NCBI GenBank assembly: GCA_035235625.1
Contig: CP141149.1
Location: 12,053,393-12,117,392 of the forward strand
Direction: 5' to 3'
Length of the DNA stretch: 64,000 nt
Origin: Saururus chinensis
Lineage: Eukaryota > Streptophyta > Magnoliopsida > Piperales > Saururaceae
A program made the translations under genes and the position numbers. The notes beneath the pieces are model-generated. The model saw only the letters and a list, made by a program, of their open reading frames with translations, was not told the origin of the DNA and made no database searches. Of the stretch, positions 1 to 12,451 are shown in pieces (the stretch's first letter is position 1; every line of letters starts with the position of its first letter).

Positions 1-432
1 CGTCTTCAAAAGGGTTAAATGCAAGAGTAATTGTGGATTTTCTTGTCAGACTACAGCCGAGAGATGCACGATGGAGTATTAATTAAGCAGGAAATGCAGC
101 TTAGGACAGATATAATAGTGCCTTTTGGAATATGAGCCCGGGGGTATAAGGCTTATCCAAATTAATTATTGGTAGGGCTCTAGGGATCTTACTGTGATTC
201 TACTGTACCTAAAAACACAACAACTAGCACAAGCCCAGTGAATGAACAAGAAGCGCAACGAATATCGCAAATGATAGAGAAAATATCACAATGAAGAAAA
301 AATTACAAGACAAGAAGTTACTGGTGGTTTGGTTAGATGTCTACCTCCACGAATAGCCAACATGAATTTACTATGGTCAAGAAACAATTTCAACGAGTTT
401 ACAACAATCTATCAGCATAGATCCTTCCAAAC

Positions 433-734
433 CAATTGCACCTTTGATCTCTCAAACACTCTCTCCCAATCATAAGTACAAAAGAATGTATTTTTCTTAT
501 TACCCTAAAGGGCTCTAAGAAGTCCTTTCATACTTGGGTAGACTTGGAACCGACTTGGAGTCCAATAACTACATCCTTGATCTCTTACCCCAAAAGCCAA
601 GTAGCAATTACAGCTTTGATATCTTAAACTCTCTCCCAATCACAAGTACAAAATCATGTGTTTTTCTCATTACCCTAGAGGGCTCTAAGATGTCCTTTTA
701 TACTTATGGTAGTCTTGGAACCGACTTGGAGTCT
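433..734. repeat. Two diverged direct copies of a ~172 bp unit
   Basis: A segment starting near 433 (CAATTGCACCTTTGATCTC) recurs from 605 (CAATTACAGCTTTGATATC). Both copies continue through a shared CTCTCCCAATCA block, a TTACCCTA-GAGGGCTCTAAGA-like block and a GGAACCGACTTGGAGTC block. The copies differ at many positions and by small indels, so the duplication is old. No coding signal was recognised. The repeat family is unknown. Confidence 0.6.
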
Positions 735-1217
735 AGACATGGAAGGAGACCTCAAATAGGAAGCAAAAACTTTGTTTATGTAATGGCAGGTCGATTACTG
801 ATTGCAAGCCAATTGCTATGTGGTTGCTACTGTCAAAAACGGTCGTGAGCCTGAAATTAGCATAATTTTCTCCACTATCTAATCAGAATTAACTTCCACA
901 ACAATCTCCTTGAAGACTGATCAGATTTCATAAAGCCTTCATTCTGATAGTCATGTTGTTGTAAGTTGGCTAAGAAATCAGAGCAAAATTGAATCTCCCT
1001 AACCCCACTTTCCTCTCCATTGTGATGGTCCTTCTAAGTGTCTAACGTTCCATGTAGCAAATGTGGTTAAAAAAACAAGAGAAAAAAATATGAACAACCC
1101 TTTCTCAGAAGAATTTTGCTCTTACAAAAGTACTATACTGCGAAGAGACGCCCTTGTATCAGTGACATAAGCCTAGCAAGCAACAAACGCTCTTTCCTTC
1201 TTCTTTTCTGTTTTTCT

Positions 1218-1329
1218 TACTCCTTTCCTTCATACATTAATAGCTTCATTTAGTTTTACATCAATATCTTTATTTAATTTTTTAAAATAAAAAATCAGAT
1301 AAAGCTACTAATATAAGATGGAAAGAGTA
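1218..1329. mobile_element. Stowaway-like MITE (about 112 bp)
   Basis: The stretch begins TACTCCTTTCCTTCATA and ends with the approximate inverse, TAAGATGGAAAGAGTA, so imperfect inverted ends are bounded by TA on both sides. The interior is very AT-rich. Size, TA boundaries and CTCC-type ends fit the Stowaway (Tc1/mariner-derived) MITE group. Similar degraded AT-rich stretches recur elsewhere in the window. Confidence 0.45.
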
Positions 1330-1652
1330 TTTTTTAGTTCAACATCAAACTTTTTTTCTTGACGATGGACAAAATCATTCATATGAATTCACCTCTCCAG
1401 ATTGAGGATTTGTGCAAGTTTCAACAACAGCTTTTAAAATTCTGATGGACTCCTATAATATATAATCTTTAGTCTTACATAATTTAGAAGGCACGCAAAG
1501 TCTGTTAGGTCAATTTGAGACCATGGGTATTCCCGGCAGGTGATAAGCTGGAGGGTCACGGGTGTTTTACGTTTTTTACATTTGATTGATGACAGACAAC
1601 TAACGTTTTTTATAGAGAAAATGCTTCCACAAGATTCTTCACATGTAAGCGC

Positions 1653-2123
1653 TCATTGCCATGAAATAACATCCAGAACAAATAGCATGTTTTCATTCAA
1701 CTCAATCAGTTAAACTGCAGGAAGACAAGCAAGCTAGTCCTCCATGTAATTATCATCATCTCTTTCAGGGTAGTTTCTTTTGTTCAAACTTTGAGTTTTG
1801 TAAAGACTTCGACGCCTCGGTGATTTTTTAGTAACAAAAGCGGAAGAACCCTCTTATGCTTTTTTCTTTTTAGTTCTTGTCAAAAGTCTCATTGCCATGA
1901 AATAACATCCAGAACAAATAACATGTTTTCATTCAACTCAATCAGTTAAACTGCAGGAAGACAAGCACGCTAGTCCTCCATGTAATTATCATCATCTCTT
2001 TCAGGGTAGTTTCTTTTGTTCAACTTTGAGTTTTGTAAAGACTTCGACGCCTCGGTGATTTTTTAATAACAAAAGCGGAAGAACCCTCTTATGCTTTTTT
2101 CTTTTTAGTTCTTGTCAAAAGTC
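1653..2123. repeat. Tandem duplication, ~236 bp unit, two copies
   Basis: Copy 1 (1653-1888) and copy 2 (1889-2123) abut directly and are nearly identical. Both begin TCATTGCCATGAAATAAC and end CTTGTCAAAAGTC. I saw only a few differences (for example AATAGCATG versus AATAACATG, AAGCAAGC versus AAGCACGC, and a one-base indel), so the duplication is recent. It lies just downstream of the 3' end of the EBF-like gene and could touch the distal end of its transcript. Confidence 0.9.
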
Positions 2124-2229
2124 CCAGCAAGGCCCCATATATTACAGATGCCAGTTCTTCACCAAAAAGACACAAATCACACAATATGCCTATAACAATA
2201 AAAGGAATAGGATAAAGATAGATGAATAA

Positions 2230-2976
2230 CCAAACTACACTCATGTGAGGCTGAAACATATTAACATAAGACTACAAATTAAAACTCATATATCAAAGCT
2301 GCCGAGTACAGTTACAAAGCGAGAGCCTTCAAAACTAGGGCTTGGTAAAAAGAAAAAACACCCACCACATGGGGGGTGTAAGGCAGGCAAGATTCTGCTG
2401 CCGCTGCCAAAGCCCACAGATATCTCAGGCCCCCAAACAGAACCGCCCAAGGCAACAAAACATAAAACACTTTGACACTGCTTCCATCATCATCAAACAA
2501 GGACTTGGAACACTTCTATAACAGACATCCCAAGGGATAGACTACTGAGGAAGCAGGCAGACTCCATTGACTTGAAAAAGCTTTACCTACGCACACTGGC
2601 ATGGCTTGGCTAAAACACAAAGGGTATCACCCTCCAAACAACGACCCTGAAAGCTCAAGACCTGGTAGCTGTATTCTCCAGAAACAATGGCCCCCCAAAA
2701 GAAAACTCCCATCAATGGAAGCCAAAAACTGAACAGGTTTCCCTTCAAAAATGAGGATACCTGCAAAAAAGGGAGAGGGCCAAGTCCTAGGAAAACAACC
2801 AAGTCGTGAGCCAACAGACCAACAACAAAAGCCCCAATGCTGTCAGAGAATGCGGCTTTAAAAACCTGAATACTACCCAGATAAACAGACTATATGCCTA
2901 CTTCTGATGCAGGCAATTGTACTGTCTTCATCAAGCTGGCATAAGCCTTATTCACGACAGTTTCCTTCTTTTCAGA
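2230..2976 (-). other. Probable 3' untranslated region of the EBF-like gene
   Basis: On the minus strand this directly follows the TAA stop at 2977-2979, and it contains no convincing reading frame. In Arabidopsis, EBF1/EBF2 3' UTRs are long and carry poly-U motifs through which EIN2 represses translation (established knowledge). Here the minus strand has several U-rich runs, the clearest from about 2347-2358. The transcript end is not defined: I saw no clear AATAAA near the assumed end, so the distal boundary is a guess. Confidence 0.4.
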
Positions 2977-5531
2977 TTAGAAAAGGATGTCACACCTCCA
3001 CAGCTGCTCCTCAAGCAGCTCAACTGCTAAGCCACTGATGGAACTGCAATGCTGAAGATTCAAGCCCACCAAGAGGCCTCCAAGTTCTCGCAAAAATGGA
3101 AAACTCGCCTCTGTTACATTATGACAAGCCGAAAGGGAGAGGACCTGCAAATCAAGCTGTTTGCCACGAGAAAGGGCAGCAATTCCAAAATCAGTAACAC
3201 CAGATTTTGACACATCGAGGTCAACAAGAAAAAAGCACTTCTCTGCAATAGCTTTCAAACTCTGATCAGTGATCTTCCTGCAACCAGCGAGATTTAGAAC
3301 TTGGAGCGTTCCTCCATGTTCATTTGCCAAAGCCTCCACCACTGCATCAGACAGGTTGATGCAACCAGCAAGACTAACCTTGGTAAGTCCAAATTCACAA
3401 CTCTCAAGTAGCGTGAGAAACCCAGCATCAGTTGCCCCACAAGTTCCCTCGAGGTCCAAATACTGCAGCCTTGGGCACAACTTCCCCACCATTGCCAGGC
3501 TCACGCCCCCAAAACCAGGACAGTTGCGAACAGTCAGAGTTCGCAGAGACCTGCAAGGGTAGAGCTGCGGCAAACTGGAGGGAATCTCTCTAATTCCTAA
3601 ACACTTGACCAGTGAAAGAGCCTTTAGCTTCAGATTGCAGTTGTTGAGAGCACCAAGAACCCCAGCTTGTGTGATCCGGTTACATTCTTCCAGATACAAG
3701 CTTTCGAGAGAAACAGCAGCTGTGGTAAAAGCTTTCAAACCCTCGTCAAAAAAGGTCAAACACTTGCGAAGTTCAAACAGCTTAATGTTCGGGCATCCCT
3801 TTCCCACTGCTTCGAGACCCAGATCAGTGACTCCTTTGCAAGAGATAATCGTGAGGGATTCTAGTTTCTGCAGACCAAGAGCATTGCCCATGACCCAGAA
3901 ACCCTTCTCAGTAATGTTGGTAAGCCCAACCAATGTCAGGTCTCTCACAGTCATGCCATAGTGCCCTATAACTGCTAGAGACAGGTCCGTGATGTTTAGC
4001 ATTCCCTGCAGCTTAATCTTGGTCAAGGTAGAAGCAGATGACATCAGACTAGCAATTCCTTGGTCACCTACAAGAGGGCAGTTGCTAATTGATACCGACC
4101 TAAGCTTTGGGCAGTAACGACCAATTGCTTGAAGACTTTCGTTCCCAATTCTCGGGCATGATTCCAAGGTTATGCTAGTCAAACCAGGGCAGTTCACCGC
4201 AACTGCAATAAGACCCTTATCAGATATCAAAGGACACTCACAAAGGTCAAGCTTCTCTAACAGAGGACATTCATTTGCAATCTCGAATAGACCCTCATCC
4301 CCAACTGATGAGACATTCCACAAAGAAAGAACCTTAAGAGAAGGACAACCACGTGCAACTGCAGAGAGACCGAGATTGGTCACTTTCCTCACAGAGTTGC
4401 TCCCTCCGATCATGAGCTTTCCCAAGCCACCGCGGGCAGAGGTACCAACAGCAATTGCAGCAAGTCTTACATCAGTTGCTTTCTTCCCTTCCAAGCGCCT
4501 TGTAAGGTACCCATCACCCATGATATCCTCTCCATCCTTGGTTGATTCAAAGACTTCATCTGGATTGCTTTTGGTCTTGGGTGTTTCCTTCACAGCAGTT
4601 TCATTTTTACAAAGCTCTGCCCTGCGGATGCTGCTCTGAAGAAGAAGCCAGCGCTTTGAGACGCACGCGCAGGCGCTTCTCTCTTTACCACCAGGCAACC
4701 TTCGGAAGACCTCAAAAAGGCACTCATCCGGGAGAATGTCAATTGAAGGCCTCTTCTCTTGCACAGCCTCTCGGAAAACGAAAGGCGCACTAATGCGAGA
4801 CCTCTTCCGGGGAGGGCAGTAAACATCAACGTGAGGACCGAGAGACAAGATAAGACTCGAATCCATAATATTTGAGTACATGGATCCAGCAGAGCAGAAT
4901 TCCTCTTCCCCTGCAGATCAGAAATTCAATACCCAATTCAGATCCAAGCGCTCTAGACAAGCAATATTTGAAACACCTTTGTTCAAATTTGAAGAATAAA
5001 AGTCGAAGCTAAGTTGTATAAGGCAAACGCTCACAGCTATGGATCTATCTAATTGGGAACAAATAGCAAATAAAACTCTAAATGACAAAGCAGAAATCTT
5101 TAGCCAAAAAGGTATCATCATGTAATCAACCACGACAACTAAAATCACAGAAGCACTATAAAACATCTGAATCCAGGCTTTCACAACAAATTCAAAGAAC
5201 CTCCACTATAATCAATACCCAAGAGCCAAAATCGATGCAGATTTAAACATAAGAAGAAACAGTTATCAACTATTGATGCCAAAGAGCAAATCAGTTAGAT
5301 AATCAACTACCGACACATGCATAAACTCGCCACAAAATCCAATTATGTAACATAAACACACCCGAAATATTGATATCGCAAAGACCCACATCACAAAAAC
5401 ATATACAATTCACATGCAACCCCATAAACCGCCCAAAGGAGATAACTTTTCAGCAAATCAGCACAAACCCAAAACTCAAAACTCAAAAAAAGAAAGGGAA
5501 GCTTACCCCCATAGTTGACGAGAGCCGGCAT
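2977..5531 (-). CDS. EBF1/2-like: EIN3-binding F-box protein (EBF1/EBF2-type), two coding exons
   Basis: This is the substrate-recognition subunit of an SCF ubiquitin ligase. In ethylene signalling the family targets the EIN3/EIL transcription factors for degradation in the nucleus (established knowledge). Exon 1 is complement(5507-5531), only 25 nt, encoding MPALVNYG plus one base. The donor follows as GTAAG. The 596-bp intron ends at a CTGCAG acceptor, and exon 2 is complement(2977-4910). The join keeps frame and gives 652 residues, normal for the family. The N-terminal MPALVNY and the segment DVYCPPRKRSRISAPF are EBF hallmarks. An F-box follows at about residues 65-103 (ILPDECLFEVFRRLPGG...CACVSKRW). 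A long series of cysteine-containing leucine-rich repeats then runs to the end, finishing with the diagnostic WRCDILF. No internal stop or frameshift is present. A start at the later Met (4881) would drop the conserved N terminus, so I prefer 5531. Confidence 0.93.
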
Positions 5532-5860
5532 GGCTGCAGCCTCAGAGACCCGAATCCCTCACCAGAAAACTCTCTACCGAGAGCTAAAAGGACGGCGAGA
5601 ATCAAAGCAACCACAGCCAAATCAACAGCCCCAAGAGCAGCTGAATGCATCACAGAACACGAGCCTCGAATCTCATCCGATAAGACGCAAAGGAGCCGAA
5701 GAAGAACGAAGAAAAAGATGAGGAAGGAAAGAGGAAGAATCTCTGGGTGGTTGAAGGAGTGGAGGAGAGGTTTTTTGCTTTAAAAGAGGGCTGTCGTCTT
5801 CCACTCTCTCTCCCCCTCTTCCCCCACAACTCCCAAGTGCATTGAACCCAACCCAAAACG
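5532..5860 (-). promoter_or_regulatory. Probable 5' UTR and core promoter of the EBF-like gene
   Basis: Upstream of the ATG (minus strand) lies a purine/pyrimidine-rich leader with GAAGA- and CT-rich runs. A TATA-like CTTTTAAAGC lies on the minus strand around 5776-5785, about 245 bp from the ATG. Initiation just downstream of that box would give a roughly 220-nt leader. No ethylene-response element was identified with confidence. Boundaries are inferred from position only. Confidence 0.3.
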
Positions 5861-8800
5861 GCCCTTCCTCCAGCATTTCCTCCGAAACATACATGATGTA
5901 CTGATGTACACCATGTGTCCTTATTTTACAGATAATACCCCCATGTTCAGGGAATTTCGTACAACTACCCCTGCTTTATGAAAAAGTGGTGAAATTCCTT
6001 TTTTCTTCTTTTTTTTTGTACAAGGAAAAAAGTGATGAAAATCAATTATATAGTTTTTTAGGTTTAAATTATCCATTGAATGAGTTAAAAGTAGAGATGT
6101 GCTTGTCTTTATTTTTCTTGTATTCCCTCCATCTTTATTTAGAAGAAAAGTTTTCCTATATTAAGAGGACTATTTGGCTCAATATAAGTAGTAATACTTA
6201 AACACGTTTGTAAGTTATCTTTCATTATCTTAGCTATAATTTGTATTATTTAATAAAATATATTATTTTTTATTATATTTATTTTCTAAAAATGTATTAA
6301 ATTTAGATTACGTTATATTAATAAAATATGATGAGGTTAGAGCATCAATTGCATGAAGCTTAGTGGGGTGTTATATTAGACACAATATAACACATATGTA
6401 CCCACTAATGTTTTGGAAAGTAGGCTTAAGTGGGGTGGGGTAGGAGTAAGAAAATTGGCATAAAATCACAAGGTTTATATTATTGAAAAAACTTATTTTT
6501 GTGTGTATTATCATGTACTCAATGTTATCTTTGGGCAATGGCAGCAACATAGCACAATAGTCGGCCACCTAATGAGAAATGGAGGGTAGAGCAAGAATAG
6601 TTATTTGTTAGACATAGGTATATCTCCCCCTCCCAACTTGTTGAAGTGCTTTCTGCATGTCAAAGAAGTAGGAGGGGTAGGCTGGGGAAGAGCTAGGCAC
6701 CCCTCTTTATCTGATACTATGATGTTTGGATTGCTAATAATGTGTAGGTTGGTTGTCTAAATATATATCTTTCAATTGTAATTATAAAAATTTTACAAGC
6801 ATTAATGAAAGGGACCAATGTAAAAATTAGGTGCCCTAATATTTTTATAATTCTTTATTTAACAATGATACATACATTTGCCTCCTCATTTGCTTACTGT
6901 ATGCAGGTCATAATGCACGGGCTCATGCTAACATGTAAACTAGATAAGTTTTTGCACATTTTTTTACTAACAGATAGGGCTGCTCGAGAGGTCTCAAGCG
7001 AGGGTTTAAGTATATAAGAGGAGATATAATGTGTCCACAACAGAGACAAAGACTATATGAAGCTTAACAACAACAAACACACAATAATAATCCACATAAC
7101 CAAAATATAACTGCCACCACACACCAATAAATAACTACCTAACAAATAAAAGTAACAATATCGACTAAGCTGATAGGTAAGTAGTGCAGCCTAAGGAAGA
7201 GATAGACGAGGAAGAGGGAGAGAGATGGTAGAGGGTGAAAGAGGAAGGTAAGTGGATTTTGCCTCTTGAAAGTATACTCTTAACTTTGAAGATTGTAACC
7301 AAAAGAGATAGGTAGGTCTAAAGGACTATGAAATTCCTCTCCAATGTAATCTAGAAAGGCATAATTTTAAAAAATAAAAATGAGTAATTAAGTATTTTTT
7401 GTCCCACTAATTTTAGTGTATTTTATTGTTTTAATTAAAACTATTACAACTTCCATCTTAAATTAATAACTCTATTTAGTAAAAATATTTATTCTATATT
7501 AATAGTTTTATTTTATTTAATTTAAATAGTTAGGTACTTAAAAAAATATCACAACGTTATTTTTTATTATCTTACCATTTAATTAAAATTATTATTTTTT
7601 AAATATAACTATTAATATAAGATAAACGAAATAGTTTGTTCCACATGATCAAGGGCATTTGAATAAATAGATACTACACAAGGGATGGAGGGATAAATAT
7701 CCAAACGTTTTCATCACCAAATCTTGGAAAACCGCGTTTTAGGGTTCATTTCAACCCCACGACACTTTTTAGCCAATGTTGATGGCCCCGCCCAGTCGGT
7801 CAAGAAGTGACGTATGATTAACTGAACTTAGTCGTAATTGATTAAGGATTAGTGCGTTCAGGGAATTTAATTACACGCTTGCTCCACGGCGTGGCTGATT
7901 TATTTACTTCTTTTTCTTTTGAGTACTCCGTTTTGCATAATTTTATAATACTCCCCACTGCTTACTAATTTAACCATTGTTAGGAAAGCCTTTTCCTTTC
8001 CTTTATATTTTTTCTATTTTCTATTAATAATTATATATGGAAAAAAAATAAGTTGTATTGAATCATGAAATCAACATTTCATAGAACGAAAAATATGTTT
8101 ATGATACTTTTTTTAAAGTATTTAATTATTTGTATTTAATAAAATAAAGTTATTAATATAAAACAAACTTTTTTACAAAAGAAAACTATTAATTTAAAAT
8201 AAAAATAATACTTAATTATGCCTGCTCACAATCTACATTTACTTTCATTTAAAAACTCTCTATAATTTATGTACTTCAGTTTTTTACTTTTTTCAAATAA
8301 ATCAGACTCATATAATGCATGTATACTTGTTGGAAATGTAATGGTTTATTAGTTGATATATTTGAGTTTTATTTAGATGACTCCAACCACATGGACTAAA
8401 GTATTTTGCATATTATTAAATTTGAACCACTTGTTCTTTTAACACGCCTTGTATCTATAATACATAAACTCGTGTTTATATTAACTGTTTTGTTCACTTA
8501 ACTAATTAGTTAATTTTAGGTAACTTCCAAAACTATTACACGTTGAAGAATGCAATTAAGTCTATCCTGGATACCTCTGGAATGTATCTTCCTGTCTTGA
8601 TGTTGCAATTTCGGCATGGTGGACATTTGGCTAAGGGGGGGAGGTCACTTGCTTGGCTGAGCATGGATGCCCTTACCTGCGTTCCAAGGATCAAATAAGT
8701 GGCCTTTGGTGTTTGTTTTTGCCTGCTCAACCGGACGAGTCTGCAAACAGTACATCAGCAAGAACAAAGTCTTGTTAGGGATCATGCCAAATGAGTTTAA

Positions 8801-10110
8801 TAGAGTGCGGTTATCACTCTCTCTTAAAAAATAATTCCTATGAGAAAGTAAATCTAACACATTTATCAGCAATTTATAAATTATTTTATGCCTATGATGT
8901 TTTTTCCTGTTTACAATTTAAAGCAGAAAGTTCATTTGCACTGGCAGTTTTTTTTCTTTTTAGAAAAAAAAAGAAATGAAAGTGTTAAGTAAGGTATTAA
9001 ATTCATTTGGAAGCTAATATTCTTACTTTATTTTTTTATATTAAAAGCTTATTTCAATTTTTAGTTGGATGAAAAATATGAGTCACACATGGCAAAATGA
9101 GAATTCACTTTGTTTAGTCCAATCACATGCACAGTAAGTATTTAGTATAAAAAAATAAAATATACCTAATTTATAATGCCTAATATGGGTGGGATTATGT
9201 GATAGAAGGAGAATATGGGCCACAGAAGGCAGGTTGGTTTAAGAAAAGTTTTGGGACCATTTTGATGTTTTTTTTTTAATTTCGCATTAAGATATCTGTC
9301 ACTCTTAAATTATGGTGAAACCATGCAGGCTCCACAGCCAAAGCCATCCTATCCTTCCTTTTTGTCACATCCATCCCATCTACCCAACATTTTCAAAGTT
9401 TTCTAGTAACATACTGCAAAGGAGATAAGCACAATACAATTTTTGAATTTGGTGCATTGAACCATTCCATTCTATCTACTCTGGTAAGGAATGCATGTAC
9501 TTGTGAGGCTCAGCTTGTTGGTAGGCCAAAAGGGTTACTTGATGCATTGAACATAATCCCCATGGAGATTCCAATTAGAAGAATTCCCAAAAAACTTCTT
9601 AGTTCAATTGTAGATAAGACAATTGTAGGTTGTGAATGTGTTATTTGCTTGGCCAAAAGCATGTGAATTCATCAGCCTAGCCAAAACAACATTAGAATAT
9701 TGTGGCTTGAGTTGGACAGAAGGCCAGAACTTTCTTGGGGGTTTCCATCCTTTACCACTTGTGGGGGGACCATCCCCAAACATTGAATTTGAAAAATGCT
9801 GTGCTGGGGTCCATCAAAAGTGCACAAGGATATGGACTGCATCATTTATATGAACATAGCTTTCAGTGGTCTTATCTTGAGGGGGTCTGGGATGGGGATG
9901 TGCATGCATCTTTTCATCAATGAATTGGCTGCCATGGGAGGACCACAGCGACACGTCCACCCAGCATAGACCACATACACAAGGTGCTGATTGAAAGTCT
10001 TCCACGTTTTTATAATATTATTAATATGTCAACATGGGATGCCCACCTGCTTTTGTAAAGCTACATGGATTACCTTAATTACCTTCAATCATGCTTCTTC
10101 CAATGTAATA
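5861..10110. other. Gene-free AT-rich intergenic DNA
   Basis: About 4.2 kb between the EBF promoter and a MITE. Short frames exist on both strands, but none shows a recognisable domain, an intron pattern or conserved composition. Several stretches (for example around 6120, 7440-7680 and 8100-8220) contain TTAATAG/CTATTAAT-rich sequence like the MITE at 10111 and may be degraded copies. A small inverted repeat around GTGTTATATT/AATATAACAC occurs near 6368-6393. I see no RNA gene. Confidence 0.5.
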
Positions 10111-10219
10111 TACTCTCTGCGTTCAACCTTAATAGTTTTTTTTTAAAATTTTAAAATAAATTAAAATTAGTGTTTTTTAAAAAATTGTATGAAGCTGTTA
10201 ATGTGAGACAAAGGAAGTA
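10111..10219. mobile_element. Stowaway-like MITE (about 109 bp)
   Basis: The segment starts TACTCTCTGCGTTCAACC and ends GTGAGACAAAGGAAGTA, an imperfect inversion, with TA at both ends. The interior is AT-rich with TTAATAG and CTGTTAATG flanks. The termini resemble the CTCCCTCCGT consensus of Stowaway MITEs, and size and TA boundaries agree. It is non-coding. Confidence 0.6.
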
Positions 10220-11370
10220 CTTCCCTTATCTTACATTAACTGTTCCATTTGAATTTTAAAACTGAAGTATATTAGTTATTTTGGAATATCAAGGGGAGTT
10301 GTTTATATGAGATGAAAGGGAGCATCCTTTATCATAGGTTAATTTTATGTTATGTGCATGTACGAGAGGATATAAGTAGGCAGACCTACCATACAAGCAA
10401 TTAAAGTGGAAGCACAAATAATTAATCATCTTAATTATCTTGCATGATTCTAATATCCCACCTAGGTGGTTGATGACTTCCAACACTTCCCGGAGGGATC
10501 AGACCCACCAATTTGGTGAGAAAAGACAACAGCCCCTTTCATACATGTGCATGATAAACTTAATGATATTTTTTATACAAAATTTGAGAAGTATTTTTTA
10601 TGTTTTATATTTACTATGAGCCCAATGTAAGGAATGCCTGAGAGCTATTTATGTATGAGATCGACGATGTATATGCTAGTGTATATTAGTGATAATGACA
10701 CTGATGTTATGCTAACGTGTATGTCGTTGATCTTAATGCTCTCAAAATGTTCATTATGCTTGGTTCATGATGCACATGAAGTATAAAAAATTCTTCCCTA
10801 AATTTGAGGTTTAGATTATATTAACTACAAAATACTCACTCTTGTTACCAATCAACCATTACCCATTATCAAAAGAAAAATATTTTTATGACAACTTACT
10901 ATGACCACAAGGCTTAATTAATATATATACGGAGGAGAAAACTTGAGAAATTATTGGATCATGTACCTAAGTTTCTTTCTCAATACAGCGTTAATAATGT
11001 GACAGCCTCCATCTATTGTTGATCACTAAGTCTTTATTATAAAAATTAGTCATGCAAGACATATCTTTATAAAAACGCTTTTTATGTAAACAGTATTTTT
11101 ACACATATTTTTACACGTGGTGTCATTGAGTAAAATTTGTTGCAGATGCCGCATCAACTGATTGAGAACTTACACCAAATTTAGTGTGAGGGCCTCACAA
11201 CCAATCTGAACCTTGAAATATACCTTTAAAAAACAGCTTTGGACACAAATTGTCCCTTGGGCTGTCCCATACGATGGGCAATCAACCACCATTAAAAAAG
11301 ATCCACACAAATACAAACAAATTTTAAAAAATGAATAAGGTTTTCAACCAGCCAAGCCACCATGAAGTCC

Positions 11371-11590
11371 ATGACTTGCCTCGGTGTCTAAGTTGAACCA
11401 ACTTCTCCTGCTTGTCCTAACTTAAGCAAGAGGGCTTGAGGAACTGCTAACTTGTCCTCCTACTATTTTATATATTTTCTATGACTTGCCTTGGTGTCTA
11501 AGTTGAACCTATTTCTCGTGCTTGTCCTAACTTAAACAAGAGGGCTCGAGTAATTGTTAACTTGTCCTCCTACCATTTTATATATGTTCT
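11371..11590. repeat. Tandem duplication, ~110 bp unit, two copies
   Basis: Both units begin ATGACTTGCC(T)CGGTGTC-like sequence, at 11371 and 11481. Each runs through AAGTTGAACC, CTTGTCCTAACTTAA, CAAGAGGGCT and AACTTGTCCTCCTAC to a TTTTATATAT tail. About ten substitutions separate the copies, so the duplication is moderately old. No coding function is evident. Confidence 0.8.
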
Positions 11591-12376
11591 TTGTCTTATT
11601 TTAATAGTTTTATTTATTTTTTAAAATAAAATTTAAATAAATTAATTTTAGAAAAATTAAATAAAGTTATTAATATAAAAATAGAGTTAATATATTTTTT
11701 GTATCATTAAATAAATTTTTTTAGCATTATTTTAATAAGGAATATCCTTTAAGGCCAAATTAGTAAAGGCAAGACAACTAACTACTTAGAGTACTTGAGT
11801 GTTTCTTAGATTAGATGAAATCAAATTATATAAGGCCTAACATGACCCAAAATAGGAGCTGAAAAACCTATGAACCAAATAGTAACTAAGAATCTATCTT
11901 GGGTTGGGTTGATGTCAATAATTTAAACCTAATCTATACTATATTTAGCCAGTTCTATCTATAAAAAATTATAAAAAACATACTATGTGGGTTAGATAAA
12001 GTTTAAGGTTAATTAAGAATTTGGATCAAGTCGGTTCTCAGGTTTTTTTTTTACATAATAAACACAACTCGGCACAAAATTACCCAGGTATAATTTCCTT
12101 TAACCTGACCTGACCCAACTTAGATTAATCTTGGGTCAATTCTATTTGAATAGGGTTGGTCCCAGTTTTAAACACAACCCGAAGCACCGATCTCCTCTAG
12201 CATGTACAATGCCTCCACATCGCATCAAAGTCAAAGTTAAGTTTGAGCTAATTAAGCTCCATTGAGCACATCTTATTTTAACAACCCTATGTACGTTGGA
12301 TGCAGGCCATGGCCACTTTCAAAAGTTTACCTCAACTTTTGTACATGTATCCCTATTTTTCATGTCCTTGGCTCCC

Positions 12377-12421
12377 AAGCCATGTTTGGTGGCTTCACGC
12401 CTTGGCCACCAAACATAGCTT
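12377..12421. repeat. Short stem-loop, 17-bp arms and 11-nt loop
   Basis: The left arm 12377-12393 (AAGCCATGTTTGGTGGC) pairs with the right arm 12405-12421 (GCCACCAAACATAGCTT) at 16 of 17 positions. The 11-base loop is TTCACGCCTTG. It sits about 30 bp outside the end of the reverse-oriented LTR at 12452. It could be a MITE remnant or a chance hairpin. No function is claimed. Confidence 0.5.
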
Positions 12422-12451
12422 AGGGGTCACTGCCTAGGGCAGATCAACATT

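Noticed and set aside
3269-4829. Plus- and minus-strand frames up to 155 codons inside the EBF exon
   Set aside because: Shadows of the true minus-strand coding frame, with no domain.
9457-9853. Possible small gene with Cys-rich frames (CECVICLAKS)
   Set aside because: Short, changes frame, has no recognised domain or splice signals; no support beyond open length.
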